DNA of 42,417 nt from Betaproteobacteria bacterium. Its GTDB lineage: Bacteria > Pseudomonadota > Gammaproteobacteria > Burkholderiales > SG8-39. Positions within the stretch are counted from its first letter, which is position 1, and each line of letters starts with the position of its first letter. Position numbers and translations under genes: made by a program. Shown here piece by piece: positions 1 to 9,865 of the stretch. The stretch lies in NCBI GenBank assembly GCA_004298325.1, contig SCUF01000175.1, positions 1-42,417 on the forward strand, read 5' to 3'. A model generated the notes under the pieces. The model did no database searches, had not been told where the DNA came from, and saw only the letters and a list, made by a program, of their open reading frames with translations.

Positions 1-1
1 G

Positions 2-448
2 CAGGCGCTGTACCAGGGGCAGGCGCTCACGGCGCGCAATGCCGAAACCCAGCGCGCGCTCGAACGCGCGGCGCGTGAAGAGGAAGACCACCTCGCCTGG
101 AGCGCCGATCGCGTGCACGAGCTGGGCGGCCGACTCAGTCTGTTGAACCCGCTCTGGTACGCCGGGTCGCTTGCCCTCGGCGTCGCCACAGGCGCGCTCG
201 GCGACCGCTGGAACCTCGCCTTTCTGGCGGAAACCGAACAACAGGTCGAAGACCACCTGACAGGGCATCTGGCCGAGCTTGCGCCGGCCGATGGCCGCAC
301 GCGCGCGATCGTCGAGCAGATGCGCGTCGAGGAGGCGGCGCACCGGGCCACGGCGCGATCGCTCGGCGCCGCCGAATTGCCGACACCGGCCAAGAAGGCC
401 ATGCGGCTCATGGCGCGGGCGATGACGACCCTCGCCTATCGCATCTAG
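2..448 (+). CDS. coq7: Demethoxyubiquinone hydroxylase (COQ7 family), 3' part; start lies outside the window
   Basis: The open frame continues upstream of the ORF track ([13 protein letters not shown]...). [29 protein letters not shown] and [11 protein letters not shown] fit COQ7 di-iron motifs. Confidence 0.9.
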   Translation, partial: QALYQGQALTARNAETQRALERAAREEEDHLAWSADRVHELGGRLSLLNPLWYAGSLALGVATGALGDRWNLAFLAETEQQVEDHLTGHLAELAPADGRTRAIVEQMRVEEAAHRATARSLGAAELPTPAKKAMRLMARAMTTLAYRI

Positions 449-451
449 TTC

Positions 452-1774
452 CTAGGCGGGTGCCAGCACGTAACTCTGCACCGGCTGCTGGAATCCCTTC
501 AGTTTCAGGGTCTCTCCCGGCCGCACCGCGTCGCGCCAGGATTCCGCCGCCACCAATTCGATGGTTCGCTGATCGAGCAGCACCTCGCCGTGCTCGGCCT
601 CCGAACACAGACGCGCAGCCAGATTCACTGCCGGTCCGACCGCCGTGTACTCCAGGCGCGACGCGGCACCGATCACGCCTGCCGTGACGTAGCCGCTGGC
701 GACGCCTACGCCGACGCCGAGGCGCAGGTCCGCGTCCGACCACCGGTCGCTGAGGGCGACGCCCAGATCGCGGATGCGCTTCGCCAGCTCGAGCGCGCGC
801 CGGGCGTGGTCTTCGAAGGCAATCGGCGCGCCGACGAGGATCAGCACGCCGTCGCCCGCCTGGTCCTTGATCGTGCCGCCCGAAGCGGCCGCCGCGGTGC
901 CCACGGCGTCGTAGTACTCGCGCAGGATGCGGATCACTTTCTTCGACGAGGTGGCCTCCGAAAAGGCGGTGAAGCCGCGCAGGTCGCAATACACCACGGA
1001 AAGTTCCAGCGTGCGCTCATCCGTGGCGCTCTTCAGGCCGCGCGCGCGCACCATCTCCGCCACCTGGGGCGCAAGGAAGCGCGACAGGAATTGCGCGCGG
1101 CGGCCCTGCGTCACGTGGTATTGCACCGCGCCGACCAGGAAGATCAACAGCCCGATCGCGGTGCCGAGCGGCGCCTGCTGTGCCGGCAGCACGAGGCCCG
1201 ATGCCATGAACGGCGCTCCGCCGAGAAACGCCAGCATGCGCAAAGACTCCGCGCGGTCGGGGCGGCGATTGAGCAGCAGCAGTCCGGAAAAACTGCCCAA
1301 TGCGAGCGAGACCAGAAGCGGCGCCGCAAACAGCCAGAACCAGGGGCGCGACGTCCCGGCGCGTGCGGCGTACAGGTCGCCGATGAAGTGCTCGTGGCGG
1401 TGCTCCGGAAAGGCGAGCGCAATCAACCAGTACAGGCCGGCGAGGACCTGGGCGATGCGAACCAGACGGTCGGGCCCAGCGGTCTTGAGATTGCGGGCCG
1501 GTACCGTGCGCCTGACCCGGAGCAGCCACTCGTAAGCGAAAAAGAATGCCAGCGTCTCGGGGAGAGCGAACAGGCCGCCCCAGGCCGGAATGCCTCCGCG
1601 GCGCGCCCAGGGGCCTTCGACGAGAACGGTGACCGCGATCGACAGGCCGATCGAAACCAGGAACAGCGCAAGCGCCCGGCTGGTGGGCGAATTGCGGTCA
1701 GCCAGGATGAAAGCGAGTGCCATGCCCAGGGCAAGCAGGGCGGTAATGACGTGGGGTGTGGTATCGAACGGCAC
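452..1774 (-). CDS. Membrane-anchored class III adenylate/guanylate cyclase
   Basis: Hydrophobic N-terminal half. C-terminal cyclase domain VVYCDLRGFTAFSE...GGTIKDQAGDGVLILVGAP...YTAVGPAVNLAARLC. Confidence 0.9.
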   Translation of the reverse strand: MPFDTTPHVITALLALGMALAFILADRNSPTSRALALFLVSIGLSIAVTVLVEGPWARRGGIPAWGGLFALPETLAFFFAYEWLLRVRRTVPARNLKTAGPDRLVRIAQVLAGLYWLIALAFPEHRHEHFIGDLYAARAGTSRPWFWLFAAPLLVSLALGSFSGLLLLNRRPDRAESLRMLAFLGGAPFMASGLVLPAQQAPLGTAIGLLIFLVGAVQYHVTQGRRAQFLSRFLAPQVAEMVRARGLKSATDERTLELSVVYCDLRGFTAFSEATSSKKVIRILREYYDAVGTAAAASGGTIKDQAGDGVLILVGAPIAFEDHARRALELAKRIRDLGVALSDRWSDADLRLGVGVGVASGYVTAGVIGAASRLEYTAVGPAVNLAARLCSEAEHGEVLLDQRTIELVAAESWRDAVRPGETLKLKGFQQPVQSYVLAPA

Positions 1775-1893
1775 GCACCGATGTTACTCCGGGCAGCTTG
1801 CGTGGGCCCGTGGGCGCGACGACAATCCGGGGTTCGCGGCGGGCCGGGAGAGGACTGCAGCTGCCGGCCGCGCCAGGGAGACAAGGAACGGTC

Positions 1894-3120
1894 ATGGCAT
1901 CGGGACGCAAAGACGGACGCATTCTCATCTACGGCCACGATACCTTCGGGCTCGGGCACCTGCGGCGCTGCCGCGCGATCGCGCATTCGCTGGTCGAGCG
2001 CTTCAAGAATCTTTCGGTGTTGATCCTTTCGGGATCGCCGATCATCGGCAGCTTCGATTTCCGCGCGCGGGTGGACTTCGTGCGCATCCCCGGCGTGATC
2101 AAGCTGCGCAACGGCGAGTACACCTCGCTCAATCTGCACCTCGACATCGAGCAGATGCTGTCGATGCGTGCCTCGCTTATCCGCCACACGGCCGAAATCT
2201 TCGATCCCGACATCTTCATCGTGGACAAGGAGCCGGTGGGCTTGCGGGGCGAGGTGCTCGAGACGCTCGAGATGCTGAAGAAACGCGGCACGCGGCTGGT
2301 GCTCGGGTTGCGCGACGTGATGGACGAACCGCGCCTGCTGGTGCCGGAGTGGGAGCGCAAAAACGTGCTGCCGGCGCTGCGCGATATTTACGACGAGATC
2401 TGGATCTACGGCCTGCCGCAGATCTGCAAGCCGCTCGAAGGCATCTCGCTGCCGCTGAGCGTGCGGCAGAAGATGGTCTACACCGGCTATCTGCATCGCG
2501 AAGTGCCCACCGATGGCGCGCCGCCGCGGCTGCCCGAGATCACGCGCAGCCCGTATCTGCTGGTGACCACCGGTGGCGGCGGCGACGGCGAGAGCCTGGT
2601 CGAGTGGGTGCTGCGCGCCTACGAACACGACCCGCTGCTGCCGTATCCGGCGCTGTTCGTGCTCGGACCCTTCATGCAGCCGGAACGGCAGGCCGAATTC
2701 CTGGATCGGGCGGCGCGCCTGAAGCGCGTCGACATGATCACCTTCCACAGCCACCTCGAGACGCTGGTGGCGGGCGCCGCCGGCGTGGTGGCGATGGGCG
2801 GCTACAACACCTTCTGCGAGGTGCTGTCGCTCGACAAGCGCGCGCTCATCGTGCCGCGCACCGCGCCACGGCTCGAGCAATACATCCGCACTTCGCGCGC
2901 GACCGCGCTCGGCTTGGTGAACATGCTTGCGGACGACGGCCGCTACGACGGCGCCGCGATGGCGGCGGCGCTGCGCCAGATGCCGCGCCAGAACCGGCCT
3001 TCGGCCGTGGTCGTCCCCGGCTTGCTCGAAGGACTGCCCAACGTGTCGCGACTGGTCGCGCCGTGGATCGAGAAGTCGCAGGAAGCTGCGCTGCCGCAGT
3101 CGCGGACGCATTCGGCCTAA
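1894..3120 (+). CDS. MurG-like (GT-B fold) glycosyltransferase family protein
   Basis: ILIYGHDTFGLGHLRRCRAIAHSL N-terminus; GGGGDGESL and AMGGYNTFCEVLSLDKRALIVPR as in GT28 C-terminal domains. ATG at 1894. Confidence 0.8.
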   Translation: MASGRKDGRILIYGHDTFGLGHLRRCRAIAHSLVERFKNLSVLILSGSPIIGSFDFRARVDFVRIPGVIKLRNGEYTSLNLHLDIEQMLSMRASLIRHTAEIFDPDIFIVDKEPVGLRGEVLETLEMLKKRGTRLVLGLRDVMDEPRLLVPEWERKNVLPALRDIYDEIWIYGLPQICKPLEGISLPLSVRQKMVYTGYLHREVPTDGAPPRLPEITRSPYLLVTTGGGGDGESLVEWVLRAYEHDPLLPYPALFVLGPFMQPERQAEFLDRAARLKRVDMITFHSHLETLVAGAAGVVAMGGYNTFCEVLSLDKRALIVPRTAPRLEQYIRTSRATALGLVNMLADDGRYDGAAMAAALRQMPRQNRPSAVVVPGLLEGLPNVSRLVAPWIEKSQEAALPQSRTHSA

Positions 3121-3124
3121 GCCG

Positions 3125-4396
3125 ATGGGCGCACCGCGGCCGGGCCGCGTTGCGGTCGTCCTGAAGGGCTATCCGCGGCTTTCCGAGACTTTCATCGCGC
3201 AGGAGATCGCGGCGCTCGAGCGCCATGGCCTCGAGATCCTGATCGTGTCGCTGCGCTTTCCCACCGATCGGCGCACGCATCCGGTGCACGCCGAGATCCG
3301 CGCGCCGCGCCTCTACCTGCCGGAATACCTCTACCGCGAGCCGTTGCGCGTGTTGCGCGCGTGGTGGCGCGTGCGCCGCTGGCCCGCGTACCGCCAGGTG
3401 CGCGCGCTCTGGCTCAAGGACCTGGCGCGCGACCCGACGCCTAACCGGGGCCGCCGTTTCGGCCAGGCCCTGGTGCTGGCGAGCGAGTTGCCACCGGATG
3501 TGAGGCAGCTGCACGTGCATTTCCTGCATACGCCGGCTTCGGTGACGCGCTACGCCGCTGCGTTGCGCGGAATTCCGTGGACCGCCTCGGCCCACGCCAA
3601 GGACATCTGGACCACGCCCGATTGGGAGAAGCGCGAGAAGCTGCAGGCTTGCGAATGGCTGGTGACCTGCACGGCGGCGAACTTCACGCACCTTGCGGCT
3701 CTCGCGCCGCAGGGGCGGGTCGAGCTGGTGTATCACGGCCTCGACCTGGCGCGCTTCCCGCCGGCGCCGGTGTCGCTGCGCGCGCGCGACGGCACTTCGC
3801 CCGACGATCCGGTGGTCGTGCTCTCGGTCGGGCGCCTGGTGGAAAAGAAGGGCGTCGATGTCCTGCTGCGCGCGCTGGCGCTGCTGCCGCGCACCTTGCA
3901 CTGGCGGTTCGTTCAGGTGGGTGGCGGCCCCTTGCGGCGTGTGCTCGAGTCACAGGCGCGCGCGCTCGGCATCGCTGACCGAGTCAGCTGGCGCGGCGCA
4001 TTGACACAGGATGCGTTGCTGCGCGAATACCGTGCTGCCGACATCTTCGCGCTTGCCAGCCGCGTGGCGAGCGACGGCGACCGCGACGGTCTGCCCAACG
4101 TCCTCATGGAAGCCCAGAGTCAGGAACTGCCCTGCGTCGCCAGCAATATCTCGGGCATTCCCGAGCTGGTCGAGCCGGGCGTCACCGGGCTGCTGGTGGC
4201 CCCGGAATCGGCCGAGGACCTTGCCCAGGCCTTGCAGTCGCTGATCGCCGATCCCTCGCAGCGACGTGCGCTGGGACAGGCTGGCCGTGCACGGGTCACG
4301 GCGCGTTTCGGTCTGGAGAGCAACGTGGTGCGATTGGCGGCGAAGTTTGGCCTGCCTGCGGCGCCTGCTGCCGTCGCCCGCGCTGCAGTGGGATAG
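3125..4396 (+). CDS. GT4-family glycosyltransferase
   Basis: VVLSVGRLVEKKGVDVLLRAL...GLPNVLMEAQSQELPCVASNISGIPELVEPGVTGLLV. Confidence 0.9.
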   Translation: MGAPRPGRVAVVLKGYPRLSETFIAQEIAALERHGLEILIVSLRFPTDRRTHPVHAEIRAPRLYLPEYLYREPLRVLRAWWRVRRWPAYRQVRALWLKDLARDPTPNRGRRFGQALVLASELPPDVRQLHVHFLHTPASVTRYAAALRGIPWTASAHAKDIWTTPDWEKREKLQACEWLVTCTAANFTHLAALAPQGRVELVYHGLDLARFPPAPVSLRARDGTSPDDPVVVLSVGRLVEKKGVDVLLRALALLPRTLHWRFVQVGGGPLRRVLESQARALGIADRVSWRGALTQDALLREYRAADIFALASRVASDGDRDGLPNVLMEAQSQELPCVASNISGIPELVEPGVTGLLVAPESAEDLAQALQSLIADPSQRRALGQAGRARVTARFGLESNVVRLAAKFGLPAAPAAVARAAVG

Positions 4397-4404
4397 CGCC
4401 GTTC

Positions 4405-5562
4405 ATGCGTATCGCGTTCTATGCGCCGCTCAAGGCGCCGTTGCATGGCACCCCCTCCGGCGATCGCCGTGTCGCGGAGCTGCTGGTGCTGGCGCTGAGG
4501 CAAGCCGGCCACAGCGTCGAACTGGCATCGGAATTTCGCAGCCTCGACCTGCTGGGCGATGTGCAACGGCAAGCAGCGCTGCGCGAGCAGGGCATCGCAC
4601 TCATGCGGCAACTCGTCGCGCGCTGGCAGTGCGGCCCGGCCGGCGAGCGGCCGCAGCTGTGGCTGACCTACCACGTCTACTACAAGGCGCCGGACTGGCT
4701 CGGTCCCGGCGTCTGCCGTGCGCTCGGAATTCCCTATGTGATCGCAGAGGCTTCGTTTGCGCCGAAGCGCGCGGGCGGTCCCTGGGCGATCGGCCATGAA
4801 GCCGCTCGCGAGGCCATCGCGCGCGCCGATCTGTTGCTGGCGCCGACGCGGCATGACCTCGCCTGCCTGCGGCCGCTCGTGGCGCAGCCGGAACGGATCC
4901 TTCACTTGCCGCCGTTTCTGGATCGACTGCCGTTTGCGGCCGCCCGGCGCGCGCGCGATGCGCGCCGTCTGCAGCTGGCGATGAGGCACGAACTCGACGC
5001 GACCCTGCCGTGGATCGTGGTTGCCGCGATGATGCGCCCGGGAGACAAACTGGCCTCGTATCGGGAGCTGGCGGCGGCACTGGAACTGCTGGCGGATCTG
5101 CCGTGGCAGCTGCTGGTGGCAGGTGACGGTCCGGCGCGCGCCGAGGCAGCCGGGATGCTGGAGGCGGCAGCGCCGGGGCGCTTGCGCCTTCTGGGGGAGT
5201 TGGCGGGCGCCGATCTGGCGGCAGTGTACGCGGCGGGGGATCTTTGCATCTGGCCCGCCGTCAACGAGGCCTATGGGATGGCCATGCTCGAGGCGCAGGC
5301 GGCGGGCGTGCCGGTCGTTTCCTGCGCGCTGCGCGGCGTGCCGGACGTGGTCTGCGACGGCGAAACCGGGCTTCTCGCCCCGCCGGGAGACCCGGCAGCT
5401 CTGGCGGCACTCGCGCGGTGCCTGCTGCTCGATCCAGCGCGGCGCCATGCAATGGGTCAGCGCGCATCTGCATGGATCCGCAGCGAGCGCAGTCTCGAGA
5501 CCGCGGCACACCGGCTGGATCAGGCCTTGGCCAGAGTCTTCGCGCAGACGGGCGCCCATTGA
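4405..5562 (+). CDS. GT4-family glycosyltransferase
   Basis: LCIWPAVNEAYGMAMLEAQAAGVPVVSCALRGVPDVVCDGETGLLAPPGDPAAL. Confidence 0.88.
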   Translation: MRIAFYAPLKAPLHGTPSGDRRVAELLVLALRQAGHSVELASEFRSLDLLGDVQRQAALREQGIALMRQLVARWQCGPAGERPQLWLTYHVYYKAPDWLGPGVCRALGIPYVIAEASFAPKRAGGPWAIGHEAAREAIARADLLLAPTRHDLACLRPLVAQPERILHLPPFLDRLPFAAARRARDARRLQLAMRHELDATLPWIVVAAMMRPGDKLASYRELAAALELLADLPWQLLVAGDGPARAEAAGMLEAAAPGRLRLLGELAGADLAAVYAAGDLCIWPAVNEAYGMAMLEAQAAGVPVVSCALRGVPDVVCDGETGLLAPPGDPAALAALARCLLLDPARRHAMGQRASAWIRSERSLETAAHRLDQALARVFAQTGAH

Positions 5563-6734
5563 GCCGCAGGCGCATCTTCATTTACACCCAGCACCTGCTC
5601 GGCATAGGCCACTTGCGGCGGGCGGTGACGCTGGCACGCGCAATGGTGGCGGCCGGACTCGATGTCACCTTCGTGAGCGGCGGGTTCGACGTGCCGGGGT
5701 TTTCGCTCGCGGGCGCCCGCTGGATCCAGCTGCCGCCCGCGGGCGCGCTCGACGAACGATTCAGCGTGCTGGTCGGCGCGCAGGGCCATCCGGTTGACGA
5801 TGCCTGGCGCGCGCGCCGCAGCAAAGCTTTGCTCGCGGCTTGGCGTGCGGCGGATCCGCACCTGATGCTGCTGGAACTGTTTCCGTTCGGCCGGCGGCAG
5901 ATGCGCTTCGAGATCCTGCCCTGGCTGGAGCAGGCACTCGCCGCTGCGCGACGGCCGGTCATCGTCTCGTCCGTGCGCGACGTGCTGGGAGGCGGCCAGC
6001 GCGACCCGTCGCGCCAGGACGAAATGCTGGCGACTTTCGAGCGCTTTTTCGACCACGTGCTGGTGCACGGAGATCCGCGCTGGCTGCGATTCGACAGGAC
6101 CTTCCGGCACGCGGCTGCACTGGGCGAGCGGTTGCACTACACCGGCTATGTGGTGGATCGCGATGAGTCGCCGCAAGCGGCGTCCAACGCCGGCCTGGGG
6201 GAAGTCGTGGTGTCGGCTGGCGGCGGTGCCGTTGGGGCGACGTTGCTCGAGACGGCGATCCGCTGCAGGCCTCGAACCACGCTCGCGGCAAGGACGTGGC
6301 GCGTACTGGCCGGTGTGAACGTTGCGCCTGCGGCCTGGTCGCAACTGCAGGCGCTTGCCACCGAGCTCGGCGAGGGCCGCGTCATCGTGGAGCGATCGCG
6401 CGAAGACTTTCGCACGCTGTTGAAGAATTCCTCGCTCTCCATCAGCCAGGCTGGCTACAACACCCTGATGGAGATCCTCGACGCGGGCGCGCGCGCCGTC
6501 GTCGTGCCCTTTGCGGGAGGCGCGGAGACGGAGCAGACGCTTCGCGCCCGGACGCTCGCTGCAAGCGGCCGGGTCGAGTCGGTCGACGAGGCCAGTCTCA
6601 CGCCAGCCACGCTCGCGGCGGCCGTGGACCGGGCCGCCAGCCGGGAGCGTCCGCCGCGCGGCGGGGTCGATCTCGAAGGCGCGCGCAGGAGCGCACAGCT
6701 GATCGCGGGATGGGCGGAGCGAGTGGCGTGGTGA
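5559..6734 (+). CDS. Second MurG-like glycosyltransferase family protein (TTG start overlapping the upstream stop)
   Basis: RRIFIYTQHLLGIGHLRRAVTLARAMVAAGLDVTFVSGG...ISQAGYNTLMEILDAGARAVVVPFAGGAETEQ. Paralogous in layout to 1894..3120. Confidence 0.78.
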   Translation: MSRRRIFIYTQHLLGIGHLRRAVTLARAMVAAGLDVTFVSGGFDVPGFSLAGARWIQLPPAGALDERFSVLVGAQGHPVDDAWRARRSKALLAAWRAADPHLMLLELFPFGRRQMRFEILPWLEQALAAARRPVIVSSVRDVLGGGQRDPSRQDEMLATFERFFDHVLVHGDPRWLRFDRTFRHAAALGERLHYTGYVVDRDESPQAASNAGLGEVVVSAGGGAVGATLLETAIRCRPRTTLAARTWRVLAGVNVAPAAWSQLQALATELGEGRVIVERSREDFRTLLKNSSLSISQAGYNTLMEILDAGARAVVVPFAGGAETEQTLRARTLAASGRVESVDEASLTPATLAAAVDRAASRERPPRGGVDLEGARRSAQLIAGWAERVAW

Positions 6735-7501
6735 ACGCCATATGGCAGGCGTTTGCCGACGAATGTGCGCGCTGGCACGACTTGGGGCGCAAGGTCGAGT
6801 TCTGGTGGCGCGACGACGACGCGACGCAACCGGTCCCGGCGCTCCTGCGCCTGTTGGCACTGGCGAAGTCGGCGGCGGTTCCGGTGGCGTTGGCCGTGGT
6901 GCCGGAGGCGGCGACGGCGGCGCTGTGCACCGGCCTGAGTGGCGCCGTCAGCCTGTTGCAGCATGGGGTCGATCACCGCAACCGTGCCGCGGCGGGCGAG
7001 CGCAAGTCCGAGTTTACCGATCATGAACCACTGGAAACGGCGCTGGCCCGGCTGGCCCGGGGACGCGGGCAGCTGCAGGCGTTGAGCGAAGGACAATCGC
7101 TCGATGTCCTGGTCCCGCCCTGGAATCGATTGTCGCGGCAGTTGATCGCGCAGCTGCCGCGCGTTGGTCTCAGCGGGCTGAGCCGATACGGTGCACGGGA
7201 CGCGATCAGTGCCGCGCAGGGCCTGCGGCAGCTCAATACCCATGTGGACATCATTGCGTGGAACGCCGGGCGCGGCTTTGTGGGCGAGGAAGCGGCGCTG
7301 GCGCAGGCGGTGCGGCATCTTGCTGCGCGCCGCAATGGCTTTGCCGATTCCAGCGAGGCGACCGGCTGGCTGACGCACCATGCTTGTCACGACGAGGCGG
7401 CGTGGCGTTTTCTCGGAGAATTGTTGGACGTCACGCGCAGCTTGCCGGGTGTGCGGTGGATCGACGCGCGTGTTTTCTTCGCCGGCCGGGCGAACGCATG
7501 A
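6731..7501 (+). CDS. Polysaccharide deacetylase-like protein
   Basis: WWRDDDATQPVPALLRLLALAKSAAVPVALAVVP, LLQHGVDHRN and LVPPWNRL resemble NodB-like motifs. GTG start inside the upstream stop region. Confidence 0.65.
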   Translation: MNAIWQAFADECARWHDLGRKVEFWWRDDDATQPVPALLRLLALAKSAAVPVALAVVPEAATAALCTGLSGAVSLLQHGVDHRNRAAAGERKSEFTDHEPLETALARLARGRGQLQALSEGQSLDVLVPPWNRLSRQLIAQLPRVGLSGLSRYGARDAISAAQGLRQLNTHVDIIAWNAGRGFVGEEAALAQAVRHLAARRNGFADSSEATGWLTHHACHDEAAWRFLGELLDVTRSLPGVRWIDARVFFAGRANA

Positions 7502-7983
7502 TTCGCCAGCACCGCTATGGGCGAAGTGCTCTCGCGCTCGAAGGCGCGCAGGGACTGGCGGGACTCGCGGTCGCCCTGGGCCTGCTGCTCACGACGCGGC
7601 CGGCCGGACCGGTCATCTGGGTGCTGGCTGCGGCCGCCGGCCTGTTCCTCGTATACTTCGGCCGGGCAGTCGTTCGCTCTCTGACCCGAATCGAGCTGGA
7701 CGAGCGGAGCATCCGGGCTTGGGGACCGCTGGAGACGGTCATTCCGTGGGATGAGATGCGCTCGCTGCGGCTCAATCATTATTCGACGAAAAGCGATCGT
7801 TCTGGGGGATGGATGCAGCTTGACGTGCGCGGTGCGCGGCGTTCGATCCGCGTCGACTCGAGCCTCAACGATTTCGCCGCACTGGCCGCCGCCGCCGGGC
7901 GCGAGGCCCTGCGGCGTGGCGTGCCGCTCGACGAGCGCACGCGTCTCAACCTCGACGCACTCGGCATCGCGCTCCATGGCTGA
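7498..7983 (+). CDS. Small membrane protein with a PH-like C-terminal region
   Basis: Two hydrophobic helices, then RIELDERSIRAWGPLETVIPWDEMRSLRLNHYSTK. ATG overlaps the upstream stop. Confidence 0.55.
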   Translation: MIRQHRYGRSALALEGAQGLAGLAVALGLLLTTRPAGPVIWVLAAAAGLFLVYFGRAVVRSLTRIELDERSIRAWGPLETVIPWDEMRSLRLNHYSTKSDRSGGWMQLDVRGARRSIRVDSSLNDFAALAAAAGREALRRGVPLDERTRLNLDALGIALHG

Positions 7984-9865
7984 CGTACTCGCGATTCGCG
8001 ACCTCAAGGTCTATCTCGACGTCGACGCCGGCACAGTGCGCGCGGTGAACGGGGTTTCGTTTCGCGTGCCCGCCGGCCGCACGGTCGCGCTGGTGGGCGA
8101 ATCGGGATCCGGGAAATCGATCCTGGCGCAGGCGGTGATGGGAATTCTGCCGCGCGTGGCGCGCGTCGAGAGCGGCGAGATCCTGTTTCAGGACCCCGAT
8201 CGCGGCGGCAGCGTCGTCGACATTGCCAAACTCGATCCGGATGGCCTGCCGATGCGCTGCATCCGGGGCGGGCGCATCTCGATCATCTTCCAGGAACCGA
8301 TGACCGCGCTGTCGCCGCTGCACACCATCGGCAACCAGATCGGCGAGGCGCTCGCGCTGCACCGCGACCTCGGCGCGGCGCAGCGCCGCGAAGCCGTGTT
8401 GGAGATGCTGCGCCTGGTGGGATTCCCGGATCCCGTCAAGGCCGAGCACACCTATCCCTTCGAGCTCTCGGGCGGGCTGCGGCAGCGCGCGATGATCGCC
8501 GCGGCCCTGGTGTGCCGGCCGGCGCTGCTCGTTGCCGACGAGCCGACGACCGCGCTCGATGTCACGATCCAGGCGCAGATCCTGCAACTGGTGCAGCAGC
8601 TGCAGGGTGAGCTGCGCATGGCCGTCCTGATGATCACGCACGATCTGGGCATCGTCGCCAACATGGCGGACGAGGTCGTGGTGATGTATCACGGCAAGGT
8701 GATGGAGGCGGGGCCGATCGAGGACATCTTCCGCGACCCGCGCCATCCCTACCTGAGGGCGCTGATGCGCGCGGTGCCGCGCTTCAACATGGCGCCGGGC
8801 GAGCGGCTGACGCCGATCCGCGAGGCGCGCGCCGTGACCGACCACCTGGCATCGGGGCGCGGGCGGCCGCAGGCCGACAACAAGGCCGAAGGTCCGTTGC
8901 TCGCGGTGCGCAACCTGAGCAAGCGATTCGTCACGCGTCACGCCGGCTGGTTCGGAAGCCAGCCGGCCAGCCAGATCCTGGCGGTGGACGACGTCAGCCT
9001 GGAGGTCAACGCCGGCGAGTGCCTCGGGGTGGTCGGCGAATCGGGCTGCGGCAAGACGACCACCGCCAAGATGATCATGCGCGCGATCGCGCCGGACAGC
9101 GGCGAGATCGTGTTCCGCGACCACGGCACGCCGCGCAACGTGCTGGCGCTGCAGGGCGCCGAGCTGTTTGCCTACCGGCGCAAGGTGCAGTTCGTGTTCC
9201 AGGACCCGTTCAGTTCGCTCAATCCGCGCATGACCGCCTACGACATCGTCAGCGAACCGCTGGTGATCCACCGCATCGGCGACGCCGACGAGCGTTTTGC
9301 GCGCGTCAAGGAACTGATGGCGCTGGTGGGGCTCGACGTCCGCTTCCTGCGGCGCTACCCGCACAGCTTCTCGGGCGGTCAGCGCCAGCGCATCGGCATC
9401 GCGCGCGCGCTGGCGCTGGGGCCCGAGCTGCTGCTGTGCGACGAACCGGTCTCGGCGCTCGATGTGTCCGTGCAGGCGCAGGTATTGAACCTCCTGCTCG
9501 ACCTGCAGGATGCCCTGCACCTGACCTACATCCTGATTTCCCACAACCTCGCGGTCGTCAATTATCTGGCCGACCGGGTGGCGGTCATGTGTGCAGGGCG
9601 TCTGGTCGAGCTGGCGCGCCACGAAGAGCTGTTCCGGCGCCCGGTGCATCCCTATACGCGCGCGCTGTTTGCCGCCGTGCCCGACCCCGACCTCGACCGC
9701 AAGCTCGACTTTACCGCGCTCATGGAGGGCAAGGCATCGAATCCGGCTGCGTGGCCGGCACCGTTTCGCCTCGACGGATCGAGGCGTCTCGGCATGCTCG
9801 ACCTCGGCGACGGCCACCTGGTGCGCGCCAGCGAGAACGCCGACCTCGCGGAGCTGAGGGCGTGA
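7976..9865 (+). CDS. Peptide ABC transporter ATP-binding protein, two fused ATPase domains (YejF/GsiA-like)
   Basis: Two Walker A ([17 protein letters not shown]), two signatures ([16 protein letters not shown]) and two Walker B ([24 protein letters not shown]). Confidence 0.95.
   Translation: MADVLAIRDLKVYLDVDAGTVRAVNGVSFRVPAGRTVALVGESGSGKSILAQAVMGILPRVARVESGEILFQDPDRGGSVVDIAKLDPDGLPMRCIRGGRISIIFQEPMTALSPLHTIGNQIGEALALHRDLGAAQRREAVLEMLRLVGFPDPVKAEHTYPFELSGGLRQRAMIAAALVCRPALLVADEPTTALDVTIQAQILQLVQQLQGELRMAVLMITHDLGIVANMADEVVVMYHGKVMEAGPIEDIFRDPRHPYLRALMRAVPRFNMAPGERLTPIREARAVTDHLASGRGRPQADNKAEGPLLAVRNLSKRFVTRHAGWFGSQPASQILAVDDVSLEVNAGECLGVVGESGCGKTTTAKMIMRAIAPDSGEIVFRDHGTPRNVLALQGAELFAYRRKVQFVFQDPFSSLNPRMTAYDIVSEPLVIHRIGDADERFARVKELMALVGLDVRFLRRYPHSFSGGQRQRIGIARALALGPELLLCDEPVSALDVSVQAQVLNLLLDLQDALHLTYILISHNLAVVNYLADRVAVMCAGRLVELARHEELFRRPVHPYTRALFAAVPDPDLDRKLDFTALMEGKASNPAAWPAPFRLDGSRRLGMLDLGDGHLVRASENADLAELRA

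Noticed and set aside
590-2023. 477-aa plus-strand ORF antisense to the cyclase
   Set aside because: Antisense to a well-supported cyclase domain; composition dominated by Arg/Ala/Gln.
1423-3111. 562-aa minus-strand ORF antisense to the first MurG-like gene
   Set aside because: Spans into the cyclase gene in another frame and has biased, motif-free translation.
5520-6860. 446-aa minus-strand ORF across the second MurG-like gene
   Set aside because: Antisense shadow; no motif or start context supports it.
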